The notes below the pieces were generated by a model. It worked only from the letters and a program-made list of their open reading frames with translations, was not told the DNA's origin and did not search any database. DNA of 64,000 nt from Limnospira fusiformis SAG 85.79. GTDB taxonomy: Bacteria > Cyanobacteriota > Cyanobacteriia > Cyanobacteriales > Microcoleaceae. The stretch spans positions 3,089,403 through 3,153,402 of the forward strand of contig NZ_CP051185.1 of assembly GCF_012516315.1 (NCBI RefSeq), given 5' to 3'. This document shows, one piece after another, positions 18,690-28,700 of the stretch (position 1 is its first letter; each line of letters begins with the position of its first letter). A program made the translations under genes and the position numbers.

Positions 18690-20012
18690 CTAATTAACCC
18701 GATCAATTCTAGCCAGATCCCCCAAAGCCGGACGAGTCCCATCAAGATTATTTGTCAAAGTAATTGGCAAAACATCCGACGCACCCCAGTAATTTACCAA
18801 CTGTTGTAATAACCAATCCTGGTCATCACGCAAAGCATCCAAACCCGTAGCGCGGTTAATGATAGCAAACCAGACCACACCGCGATCGCGAGTTGGGATA
18901 GCCCCCGCCAAAGCACTAACATCAAACAAAGTGCCAGTTTTGACAGCCGAATTTGGAGGAATGCGGCGATATTCCAAAGTTCCCAAATCTCGTCCCGAAA
19001 CAGGTAATAAATCCGCCACAGTTAAATCTGTATCTCGCAAATGTCTATCCAAAGCGATAAACATAGCCACCGAAGCCCTAGGAGAAATTTGATTTTCATG
19101 ACCCAAACCAGAACCATTAATCAGGCGAATTTCATCAACGGAAACCCCAGCAGCCTCAGCCGCCAATCGTCGCACCATCTCAGCACCGCCCAAAGTTTCA
19201 GCCAACATTTCCGAGATGGGATTATTACTGTAGATATTCATTTGTTTAATAATCTCAGCCAAACTCAGAGACCGATGGCGGATTAGGGGTTGGAGATTAG
19301 GCGGGGAGGTGACATATTGCACCGAGCCCAAAATTTGTACCTGTGGTTTTGGCAACCCCGACCCTGAACGGACATATTGAGTAGCTGCTTCTGACTCCCA
19401 CAGCCGGGAATCGAGGGATTGACGGAGTAAATTACCCACCAGTTGCGGTTCCGATTCATAATTCATCGAAAAATTACCAGCGATCGTCAAATTTCCCCGC
19501 ACCTGACGAATACCCAACTGATTGAGAGCATATCCCAAACTAAAAGCCTCTTCCCAGACAAAAAAGGGATTTCCTCCCCCCACAATCACCAAATCCCCTT
19601 GCAATACCCCATTTTCAATGGGACCAGTTGCGCCAATGATGGTTTCAAACTGATGGTTAACACTCCAGGTTTGCAACGCCGCCAAAGATGTAGCTATTTT
19701 AGTGATCGAAGCGGCCGATAAAGGAATATCCCCCCGATGATTAGCCACCGTAAAAGGTCCCGCCTCAATCCATACCCCCTGAGAGGCGCTGGATATGCCA
19801 CGACTGGATAAACGCGCCAAATACTGTTGGACGATCGCCTCTACTGCTGGATCTGGGCGTTCAATAGAGATAATATCCGATAGGCTGCTTTCCCACATTT
19901 GCTGGGAAGTCCTATTCAATTGGTCGCGATTCATCCCAGCCATCTCCAACCATACAGACATAATCCCAGAAGTAAACACATCTAACATCGGCCGCTGTTT
20001 CCTCAAAGTCAA
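18690..20012 (-). CDS. dacB: D-alanyl-D-alanine carboxypeptidase, PBP4/S13 family
   Basis: Penicillin-binding serine peptidase trimming or cleaving peptidoglycan cross-links in the periplasm. The three active-site motifs are clear: SITK at residues 102-105, SNN at 262-264 and KTG at 358-360. The 440-residue length fits the family, although no strong signal peptide is visible at the N-terminus as called, so a different start or an atypical export signal is possible. Confidence 0.85.
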   Translation of the reverse strand: MTLRKQRPMLDVFTSGIMSVWLEMAGMNRDQLNRTSQQMWESSLSDIISIERPDPAVEAIVQQYLARLSSRGISSASQGVWIEAGPFTVANHRGDIPLSAASITKIATSLAALQTWSVNHQFETIIGATGPIENGVLQGDLVIVGGGNPFFVWEEAFSLGYALNQLGIRQVRGNLTIAGNFSMNYESEPQLVGNLLRQSLDSRLWESEAATQYVRSGSGLPKPQVQILGSVQYVTSPPNLQPLIRHRSLSLAEIIKQMNIYSNNPISEMLAETLGGAEMVRRLAAEAAGVSVDEIRLINGSGLGHENQISPRASVAMFIALDRHLRDTDLTVADLLPVSGRDLGTLEYRRIPPNSAVKTGTLFDVSALAGAIPTRDRGVVWFAIINRATGLDALRDDQDWLLQQLVNYWGASDVLPITLTNNLDGTRPALGDLARIDRVN

Positions 20013-20044
20013 ACAAAAATCAGATAATTATCAACACCGCAATT

Positions 20045-20221
20045 CTAGGATTTTCCCGGACCATTAGAATCAGTTTTCTTGAGGATAATTGTAAATGGAT
20101 AAGTCCTAAACACTGCAGCCAAACCCTGCTTCAAAAGCTTTCTGGCCCTGGCCCGATGAGTGGGACTTAACGGTTGCCCCAGTGTGTCAACCACAAAAAC
20201 GTAATTTTGGTAATTTGGCAT
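20045..20221 (-). pseudogene. Truncated iscB, 58-codon stub
   Basis: Reads MPNYQNYVFVVDTLGQPLSP..., nearly identical to the first ~50 residues of the IscB at 49024, i.e. the PLMP domain, then diverges after LKKT and stops. The RuvC, bridge helix and HNH parts are absent. It is preceded by an apparently complete omega-RNA region, so this is a deleted or non-autonomous element. Confidence 0.8.
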
Positions 20222-20472
20222 TTAAGCTATCTCCCAGATGGGGTAATGTTGGCTTCGGTCATGTTAAAGGGGCTTTTTACGTCTAGCTCACTCGAGCTGA
20301 CAAATCCACTCATGTCGTTCCTTAAAGATAGACGACAGAGCAACAGGCTGGCGCTCACCTGTGGGTGTCATCACCCCCTTAACGTAGGTCTAATCCTGGA
20401 CCTGCATCTTGCAGACTCTGTGAGGAGTAATTTCCGCCTCCTGCCGGAAATTACCGGATTTTATGCAAGAGG
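20222..20472 (-). ncRNA. Orphan IscB omega-RNA region
   Basis: The 250 bases upstream of the iscB stub match, with few changes, the 250 bases upstream of iscB at 48773-49023, including the CGGTAATTTCCGG stem and the conserved TAAGGGGGTGATGACACC block. Similarity stops sharply at GCAAGAGG (20465-20472), which marks the element's left end. In IscB systems the RNA scaffold lies upstream of the gene and the guide is the flanking DNA, here just right of 20472. Role inferred by homology to the second copy. Confidence 0.7.
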
Positions 20473-20575
20473 ATATCGCGTACTGAGACACTTAGCGCGA
20501 AACCCCTTGCTTTATGGATAAGGGTTATAACCCCGTTTTTTGGTAAAATCTTCAAGGTTTCTCTAACTTGGGTCA

Positions 20576-21616
20576 ATGGGCTTAACTAGCGCACGAATTG
20601 CAATTGACGCGATGGGTGGAGATCATGCCCCCACAGAAGTAGTGGCGGGCGCGCTGATGGCACAGGAAAAATTTGGGGTTGATGTCATACTGGTGGGAGA
20701 TCCTCAGCAGATTGAGGCATCCCTCAAAGAACACCACAGCAACTCACCATTGCCAGAAATTGTCCCCGCCGAAGGGACAATCGAAATGCACGAAGAACCA
20801 TTAGGGGCGATTAAACGCAAGCCTAATGCTTCTATTAATGTTGCCATGAATTTGGTTAAACAAAAAAAAGCTGATGCGGTTGTATCTGCTGGTCACTCTG
20901 GGGCGGCGATGGCTTCGGCACTATTGCGGGTAGGACGCATTCGGGGTATTGATCGCCCCGCCATTGGTGCTGTGTTACCTACTATGGTGCGTTCTTCCCC
21001 GGTTCTGATTCTGGATGTGGGGGCTAATGTTGATTGTCGTCCTAAGTTCCTAGAACAGTTTGCTGTTATGGGAAGCATCTATAGCCAGTATGTTTTGGGT
21101 GTTGATAACCCGACTGTGGGATTACTCAATATTGGTGAAGAATCTTCTAAGGGTGATGATCTGGCGGTGCGGACTTATCAGATGCTACAAGAAAATTCTC
21201 TGATTTCTTTTGCTGGAAATGCTGAAGGACGAGATGTACTCACTGGTAAGTTTAATGTGATAGTTTGTGATGGCTTTGTGGGTAATGTACTATTGAAATT
21301 TGCCGAGGGAGTCGGAGAGGCGGTTCTCCAATTGCTGCGGGAGGAGTTATCTTCGGGACTGCGATCGCAACTGGGGGCTACTCTGCTGAAGCCTAGTTTA
21401 AAACGCTTTAAACAAAGGGTTGATCACGTTGAACATGGGGGAGCTTTACTTTTGGGTGTAGCCGGAATTTGCATTATTGGTCATGGGTCTTCTAAAGCCC
21501 CGACTATTTGTAATGCTATTCGCATGGCGCGAGATGCGGTTAATAATGAAGTGCTAGAACGCATTAATTTACAGTATCAAAAACACCAAAAACAGGCGAT
21601 TGAACAAGACTCATAA
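20576..21616 (+). CDS. plsX: Phosphate acyltransferase PlsX
   Basis: Peripheral membrane enzyme converting acyl-ACP to acyl-phosphate for phospholipid synthesis. The N-terminal IAIDAMGGDHAP signature, SAGHSGAAMASALLRVGRI and the long C-terminal GVAGICIIGHGSSK are all present at family length (346 residues). It starts the conserved plsX-fabH-fabD lipid cluster, with 149 and 60 base gaps to the next genes. Confidence 0.95.
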   Translation: MGLTSARIAIDAMGGDHAPTEVVAGALMAQEKFGVDVILVGDPQQIEASLKEHHSNSPLPEIVPAEGTIEMHEEPLGAIKRKPNASINVAMNLVKQKKADAVVSAGHSGAAMASALLRVGRIRGIDRPAIGAVLPTMVRSSPVLILDVGANVDCRPKFLEQFAVMGSIYSQYVLGVDNPTVGLLNIGEESSKGDDLAVRTYQMLQENSLISFAGNAEGRDVLTGKFNVIVCDGFVGNVLLKFAEGVGEAVLQLLREELSSGLRSQLGATLLKPSLKRFKQRVDHVEHGGALLLGVAGICIIGHGSSKAPTICNAIRMARDAVNNEVLERINLQYQKHQKQAIEQDS

Positions 21617-21765
21617 TCTGGCGATCGTCGGATTTGGTGATCAGCTATATGCTCTGGGGAAAATTAATAATTGATCATTGTTAATGTCAATTATCGATTT
21701 TACCCCCCCCCTGCACCCTAACCACTCACATTTTGACCCCTTTCATAGAAAATAATTAAGGATAA

Positions 21766-22758
21766 ATGACAACCACAGGTATAGCTATTACAGGTAGTGG
21801 CGCGGCTACTCCGTCGGTTTTACTCGATAATAACCAACTTTCTCAACTGGTGGAAACCTCCGATGAGTGGATTAGTTCCCGCACAGGTATTCGTCAACGG
21901 CGCTTGGCGACTACAGAGGTAACACTTAGTCACATGGCGGCATCGGCTTGCGCAAATGCGATCGCTATGGCTGGTTTACAACCTACTGATATTGATTTAA
22001 TTATTCTCGCTACTTCCACCGCTGATGATTTATTTGGTAGTGCTAGTCAAATACAAGCACAAATTGGCGCGACCAAAGCGGTGGCTTTTGACTTGACGGC
22101 GGCTTGTTCTGGCTTTGTTTTTGGCTTGGTCACTGCTAGTCAGTTTATCCGTAACGGAGTTTATAAAAATGTGCTTTTAGTGGGGGCGGATATTCTCTCC
22201 AGATGGGTTGATTGGTCGGACCGCCGCACTTGTATTTTATTTGGAGATGGCGCGGGTGCGGTGGTTTTACAAGCCAGCGATCGCGATAATTTATTGGGTT
22301 TTGAACTCAAAAGTGATGGTAGTCTCAATAGTTCCCTTAACCTGGCTTTTCAACCAGAAGCTAAGGCTTTAACTCCCGAAATTACTATCAATCAAGGTAA
22401 GTATCTACCCATTACTATGAATGGTCAAGATATCTATCGCTTTGCTGTTAAAAAAGTCCCGGAAGTGGTCGAAAAAGCTCTATTTAACTCCGGCTTAACT
22501 GCTGATGATGTCGATTGGCTTATCCTTCACCAAGCTAACCAACGGATTCTTGATGCTGTCGCTCAAAGGCTAAAAATCCCCCCCCATAAGGTGATTAGTA
22601 ACCTCGCTAATTATGGTAATACTTCCGCCGCTTCTATTCCTTTGGCTCTTGATGAAGTAGTGCGATCGGGAAAAATACAATCCGGTGATATAATTGCTAC
22701 AGCCGGATTTGGTGCAGGTTTAACCTGGGGTTCGGCAATCTTTAAATGGGGAAACTAA
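21766..22758 (+). CDS. fabH: 3-oxoacyl-ACP synthase III (KAS III)
   Basis: Condenses acetyl-CoA with malonyl-ACP to start fatty acid synthesis. Catalytic triad visible: C114 in AACSGF, H255 in LHQAN and N285 in NYGNTSAAS. Length 330 residues matches the family. AAGGA lies 4 bases before the ATG, and a TTGACC-like -35 lies about 33 bases upstream, so it may have its own promoter within the plsX-fabH-fabD cluster. Confidence 0.96.
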   Translation: MTTTGIAITGSGAATPSVLLDNNQLSQLVETSDEWISSRTGIRQRRLATTEVTLSHMAASACANAIAMAGLQPTDIDLIILATSTADDLFGSASQIQAQIGATKAVAFDLTAACSGFVFGLVTASQFIRNGVYKNVLLVGADILSRWVDWSDRRTCILFGDGAGAVVLQASDRDNLLGFELKSDGSLNSSLNLAFQPEAKALTPEITINQGKYLPITMNGQDIYRFAVKKVPEVVEKALFNSGLTADDVDWLILHQANQRILDAVAQRLKIPPHKVISNLANYGNTSAASIPLALDEVVRSGKIQSGDIIATAGFGAGLTWGSAIFKWGN

Positions 22759-22818
22759 TTAAAAGTTAAACCCCATTTTTTACTGTCCTATTTAGCTAAG
22801 GTTAACAAGCAAACAATA

Positions 22819-23694
22819 ATGACTAAAACCGCATGGGTTTTTCCTGGACAAGGTTCACAGGCTGTCGGTATGGGTGCCGATTTATTTGATTCACCAGACG
22901 CACAACCTAAGTTACATCAAGCTGCTGATATCCTCGGTTGGTCTCTACCTGATTTGTGTCAGGGGGAGGCTGATAAATTGTCTCGCACTCTCTACACTCA
23001 GCCCTGTTTATATGTAGTCGAAACTCTCCTCGTTGATGCTCTCAAAAAACAAGGTCAAACTCCCGATTTAGTCGCGGGTCATAGTTTAGGAGAATATGTC
23101 GCTCTTTATGCTGCTGGAGTCTTTGATTTTGAGGCGGGTTTGCGTTTGGTTAAACATCGCGCCGAACTCATGGATAAGGCGGCGGGGGGACAAATGGCTG
23201 CTCTCATTGGCTTTAATGCTGAACAACTCAATCAACAACTAGAACAAACCGACAATGTGGTTTTGGCTAATGATAATAGTTCCGCTCAAGTCGTGATTTC
23301 AGGAACCCCAGAAGCCGTTGATAATCTCCTCAGTAAAATCAAGGTCAAACGAGCCGTTAAATTGAATGTATCGGGCGCTTTTCATTCCCCTTTAATGGCT
23401 GATGCTGCTACCCAATTTCAACAAGTTTTAGACTTAGTTCATTTTCAACAGGCTACCGTTCCGGTTTTGTCTAATGTAGACCCTACCCCCGCTACTGATG
23501 GGGAAATTCTCAAGGAACGTCTGGTTAAACAAATGACGGGTTCGGTGCGTTGGCGCGAAATTTGTTTACAACTTTCAGAACAGGGTATTCAAAAAGTGAT
23601 AGAAGTCGGTCCTGGTCAAGTATTGACTGGATTAATTAAGCGGACCTGTTCCGGTTTGACCCTAGAAAATTGCGATCGCATTCCGCCATCCTAA
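22819..23694 (+). CDS. fabD: Malonyl-CoA:ACP transacylase
   Basis: Loads malonyl units onto ACP. Nucleophile S89 lies in GHSLGEY and the catalytic H189 in SGAFHSPLM; the oxyanion-loop FPGQGSQ is at the N-terminus. 291 residues, usual length. Third gene of the lipid cluster, convergent with the histidine kinase gene 68 bases away. Confidence 0.96.
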   Translation: MTKTAWVFPGQGSQAVGMGADLFDSPDAQPKLHQAADILGWSLPDLCQGEADKLSRTLYTQPCLYVVETLLVDALKKQGQTPDLVAGHSLGEYVALYAAGVFDFEAGLRLVKHRAELMDKAAGGQMAALIGFNAEQLNQQLEQTDNVVLANDNSSAQVVISGTPEAVDNLLSKIKVKRAVKLNVSGAFHSPLMADAATQFQQVLDLVHFQQATVPVLSNVDPTPATDGEILKERLVKQMTGSVRWREICLQLSEQGIQKVIEVGPGQVLTGLIKRTCSGLTLENCDRIPPS

Positions 23695-23761
23695 TTTCTT
23701 TAATCCTAATTGTACTGGGAGCATCCCGCTCCCTTCCCAATTAATTATCAATTACTAATTA

Positions 23762-25792
23762 CTAATTATTAATTATTAACTCACTTTCCACCAAAGGTAT
23801 GGTAAAATGGAACTGGCTGCCTTGGTTTTTCCCCAAAGAATCAGCCCAGATACGGCCTCCCCAACCCGTGACAATTTGCCTACCTATCGCCAATCCTAAA
23901 CCCGTTCCCCCCACTGTGCGGCGTAGGGAACCCTCCTCCTGATAAAACCTATCAAAAACTTCCTCCAAGCGGTTAGGCTCAATTCCTCGTCCCGTATCAG
24001 CCACAGTCACCTCTAACATTCGATCGCCATTAGATTTAGCCTTAATAGTCACCTTACCCTCAGAACTGGTAAACTTGCAAGCATTATCTAACAGTTTAGT
24101 CAGCAATTCAACCAACCACTCACCATCAGCTTTAACTAACGGTAAATTATCATTAATTTCTACCTCAATTTTAGGCTTATTTTCCGCATATCTAGCACTC
24201 ACACCACTAATAGCCAAATCAATACATTCTTCCAATCGCAAAGATTCCGGGTTCCAGTCCACTCTACCACTTTCTAAATGGGATAAAGTTAGAAAATCCT
24301 GCACCAATTTCCGCAGACGTTCCGCGTCAGCTTGAGCCGTTTCTAACATCACCTCTCGCATTTCCAAAGGCATATCTGGTTCCTGACTCAAAGACTCCAA
24401 ACAGACCTGAATTGTAGATAAAGGAGTCCTTAATTCATGACCTGTAATGGCAATCAAATTGCTGCGAGTCCTTTCTAACGCTTCCAATTGCCGATTCAAT
24501 TCCTCAAGATTTGCATGAGTTTCCGCCTGAATTAAAGCCGCAGCCAACTGAGTAGCGATCGCATCCATCAAAGACAGCTCATCATCTTCCCAACTGCGAC
24601 AAACCGAATTACACTGATGCAATTCTACCATCCCCAAAAGCCGACCTTGCGACAAAATCGGCACCATCAACCAGCCGCCAATTTCCCATTTTTCAGCCAG
24701 TTTAGCCAAAATATTCTCACCCTCATCTATCCCATAATCCACCTCCCCCGGTTCCCCCAAATACACATAACGTTGTTGTTGTAGAACCTGTATAAATAAA
24801 GGGTTATTTTCCAGCCACCAAGTCTCCCCCCGTAAAGATTTAACCTTTGTTCCCTCCGGTTGTTCAGGGCACGATCGCAGATATTCATGTTCAATAACAA
24901 CACTTTTATCAGTAGACTTACACCGATAAATTAAACATCGATGAGCCTGCATTGCTTCCCCAAATTCACGAGTAGCAATTTCCAGAACTTCTTCCGGGTC
25001 AAGAGATTGACGAATAGCCGCTGTGATGGAATTAACCAATCGCTCCTTCCACTCCTGAACCGCCAAAGAACGATAAACCCGCAGTAACTTATGTTGACCT
25101 GCTTGTAAATAAGTTACCAAACGATGAGCAAACGGATCATTTAGTGGCGAGTCTAGCTCAACTTCCTCCTTCGGATTGTGCCGAGATTTGCGAGTTGTGG
25201 ATTTCCCTTTTTTATCCAGCTTTTTCGGTAAATTAAAGCTATTAACAGCCTCTTCAATTTTGCCTTGTATTTCCGGTCGATAATACTTAACTCTTCCTAG
25301 TAAAAGGATCGCGACTTGGGAACAAATCTGACGATGAGAAGTCCATACACCCTCAAAGGGACGCGCTTGGTCCATCGTCAACTGTTCTGACATCTCGGAA
25401 TTTTCCGCTAAATCCTCACGTTCAATACAAACCAGACAGCTTGCATAATTCTCCCCTAACACCACTAAATTCCATTCCTTACTCAATATATCTTCCGGTG
25501 GAAAAGCCACAGTTTCATAAGCATCAGAAGCATTTTTAAACTCAGTTTCTGGTGCAGCCATCACATAAACTTGAGACGTTAAAGCAGCAATTCGCCGATA
25601 TCTATGTGCTTCCTGACGATAAAACCTTTCTCGCTGAAATGTAGCAATCACCAACGGAGAATCTGACCCCGCCAACACCTGATCTTCCATAGCATGAGAG
25701 AGAGCAATTAGGGAAGATTTAAAGTATATTTGAGGTCTAATCTGTGGTTGACACTGCACCAATTCTGCTAGAATTGACATGGAAATGCTCAT
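23762..25792 (-). CDS. Hybrid sensory histidine kinase with DICT and GAF domains
   Basis: 676 residues: an N-terminal DICT sensory domain (about 1-180, rich in Y-R-Q-E-A-H-R-Y-R-R), a basic linker, a GAF domain (about 255-420, EEVLEIATREFGEAMQAHRCLIYR), a HisKA dimerisation domain with phospho-acceptor H452 in ITGHELRTPL, and a HATPase domain (LLDNACKFTSSEGKV; DTGRGIEPNRL; GGTGLGLAIGRQIV). No membrane segment, so a cytoplasmic sensor. No receiver regulator is adjacent. Its ATG overlaps the stop of the upstream DUF4912 repeat gene as ATGA, predicting translational coupling and a shared mRNA. Confidence 0.88.
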   Translation of the reverse strand: MSISMSILAELVQCQPQIRPQIYFKSSLIALSHAMEDQVLAGSDSPLVIATFQRERFYRQEAHRYRRIAALTSQVYVMAAPETEFKNASDAYETVAFPPEDILSKEWNLVVLGENYASCLVCIEREDLAENSEMSEQLTMDQARPFEGVWTSHRQICSQVAILLLGRVKYYRPEIQGKIEEAVNSFNLPKKLDKKGKSTTRKSRHNPKEEVELDSPLNDPFAHRLVTYLQAGQHKLLRVYRSLAVQEWKERLVNSITAAIRQSLDPEEVLEIATREFGEAMQAHRCLIYRCKSTDKSVVIEHEYLRSCPEQPEGTKVKSLRGETWWLENNPLFIQVLQQQRYVYLGEPGEVDYGIDEGENILAKLAEKWEIGGWLMVPILSQGRLLGMVELHQCNSVCRSWEDDELSLMDAIATQLAAALIQAETHANLEELNRQLEALERTRSNLIAITGHELRTPLSTIQVCLESLSQEPDMPLEMREVMLETAQADAERLRKLVQDFLTLSHLESGRVDWNPESLRLEECIDLAISGVSARYAENKPKIEVEINDNLPLVKADGEWLVELLTKLLDNACKFTSSEGKVTIKAKSNGDRMLEVTVADTGRGIEPNRLEEVFDRFYQEEGSLRRTVGGTGLGLAIGRQIVTGWGGRIWADSLGKNQGSQFHFTIPLVESELIINN

Positions 25793-28700
25793 ATATTTTT
25801 CCCCCGCAGATTTTCTTCCCAGGAAATTGTATAAAAGCGATCGCCATAATGGTCACAGGGGTAAACTGGGGGAATATGTACTGATTCTGAACGCGCCAAC
25901 AACAGCCAATGACCACTTTCCGTCACATAGCCAATTTCTACAATATAGTCGCGATCGCTCATCGGTACCGGAATATACCATTCCTGCGTTAACTCATCGC
26001 ACTCATATTGTTTCATACTGTGGGGACGCTGCTTATCCATATCGATCCAGGTGACATCGTAAACCCGCAGCGCCAGTTGTTTACCTCCTTTTTGTCGCAA
26101 GGGTTCTCGATACTCATTACCAATATCCCAATAAGCATAAGCCCAACTGGGATCTCGTGGCAACAACACGATACATTTCTGATTATAGCCACCCGGTAAA
26201 TCCGGGAGTCCTTCATCTACATCCAAACCTATAATTTCGCCATCATCCTGTTGACCTACATTGAATTTTTTCGATTCCACATCTAACTGACTGCGATCGT
26301 CTCCTCCTCCCACTACCCATGCTTGACCACCTGTTAGCGTTGCTTGCTTCAAATTCTCATCCGCCTCTCCATCCCTTTCCGACACCTCATCGGAGGAATC
26401 TCCTAACTCAATTTCCGCTACCTCAGAAACCTCCTGAGTTTCCGCATCTTCCACAACTTCTAATTCCGAGACCCTTTCCGAATCCGAATCCCCAATATCT
26501 GCTACCTGGTAACCCTCCTGACTCTCCTGAGTTTCCGCATCTTCCACCACCTCTGATTCCGAGACCCTTTCCGAATCCGAATCCCCAATATCTGCTACCT
26601 GGTAACTCTCCTGACTCTCCTGAGTTTCCGCATCTTCCACCACCTCTGATTCCGAGACCCTTTCCGAATCCGAATCCCCAATATCTGCTACCTGGTAACT
26701 CTCCTCACTCTCCTGAGTTTCCGCATCTTCCACAACTTCTAATTCCGAGACCCTTTCCGAATCCGAATCCCCAATATCTGCTACCTGGTAACTCTCCTCA
26801 CTCTCCTGAGTTTCCGCATCTTCCACCACCTCGGATTGGGAGATAACTTCCTCCAACTCAATATCTGCTACCTGGTAACTCTCCTCACTCTCCTGAGTTT
26901 CCGCATCTTCCACCACCTCTAATTCCGAGACCCTTTCTGAATCCGAATCCCCAATATCTGGTACCTGGTAACTCTCCTCACTCTCCTGAGTTTCCGCATC
27001 TTCCACCACCTCTGATTCCGAGACCCTTTCCGAATCCGAATCCCCAATATCTGCTACCTGGTAACTCTCCTCACTCTCCTGAGTTTCCGCATCTTCCACA
27101 ACTTCTAATTCCGAGACCCTTTCCGAATCCGAATCCCCAATATCTGCTACCTGGTAACTCTCCTCACTCTCCTGAGTTTCCGCATCTTCCACAACTTCTA
27201 ATTCCGAGACCCTTTCCGAATCCGAATCCCCAATATCTGCTACCTGGTAACTCTCCTCAGTTTCCACATCTTCCACCACCTCGGATTGGGAGATAACTTC
27301 CTCCAACTCAATATCTGCTACCTGGTAACTCTCCTCCACTCTCCTGTTCGCATCTTCCACCACCTCTGATTCCCCTTTCATCCGAATCCATATCGGACCT
27401 TAACTCTCCTCACTCTCCTGAGTTTCCGCATCTTCCACCACCTCTGATTCCGAGACCCTTTCCGAATCCGAATCCCCAATATCTGCTACCTGGTAACTCT
27501 CCTCACTCTCCTGAGTTTCCGCATCTTCCACCACCTCTGATTCCGAGACCCTTTCCGAATCCGAATCCCCAATATCTGCTACCTGGTAACTCTCCTCACT
27601 CTCCTGAGTTTCCGCATCTTCCACCACCTCTGAATTCCGAGACCCTTTCCGAATCCGAATCCCCAATATCTGCTACCTGGTAACTCTCCTCACTCTCCTG
27701 AGTTTCCGCATCTTCCACAACTTCTAATTCCGAGACCCTTTCCGAATCCGAATCCCCAATATCTGCTACCTGGTAACTCTCCTCAGTTTCCACATCTTCC
27801 ACCACCTCTGATTCGGGAGATAACCCTTCCGTCCGAACTCAATATCTGCTACCTGGTAACTCTCCTCACTCTCCTGAGTTTCCGCATCTTCCACCACCTC
27901 TGAATTCCGAGACCCTTTCCGGATCCGAATCCCCAATATCTGCTACCTGGTAACTCTCCTCACTCTCCTGAGTTTCCGCATCTTCCACCACTTCTAATTC
28001 CGAGACCCTTTCCGAATCCGAATCCCCAATATCTGCTACCTGGTAACTCTCCTCCTGAGTTTCCACATCTTCCACCACCTCGGATTGGGAGATACTTCCT
28101 CCAACTCCCCAATATCTGCTACCTGGTAACTCTCCTCACTCTCCTGAGTTTCCGCATCTTCCACCACCTCTGATTCCGAGACCCTTTCCGAATCCGAATC
28201 CCCAATATCTGCTACCTGGTAACTCTCCTCAGTTTCCACATCTTCCACCACCTCGGATTGGGAGATAACTTCCTCCAACTCAATATCTGCTACCTGGTAA
28301 CTCTCCTCACTCTCCTGAGTTTCCGCATCTTCCACCACCTCTGATTCCGAGACCCTTTCCGAATCCGAATCCCCAATATCTGCTACCTGGTAACTCTCCT
28401 CACTCTCCTGAGTTTCCGCATCTTCCACCACAACTTCTAATTCCGAGACCCTTTCCGAATCCGAATCCCCAATATCTGCTACCTGGTAACTCTCCTCTTT
28501 CCAATCTTCCACCACCTCTGGATTGGGAGACCCTTTCCTCCGAATCCTCAATATCTGCTACCTGGTAACTCTCCTCACTCTCCTGAGTTTCCGCATCTTC
28601 CACCACCTCTGATTCCGAGACCCTTTCCGAATCCGAATCCCCAATATCTGCTACCTGGTCCAACTCTCTCAACTCTCCTGAGTTTCCACATCTTCCACCA

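Noticed and set aside
20174..20521. 115-codon rightward ORF (and its mirror counterpart 48667-49071)
   Set aside because: Both are antisense readings of the IscB omega-RNA and iscB start; conserved only because the element is duplicated.
26319..26846. Proline-rich 175-codon rightward ORF
   Set aside because: Mirror of the acidic repeat gene; its periodicity follows from the opposite strand.
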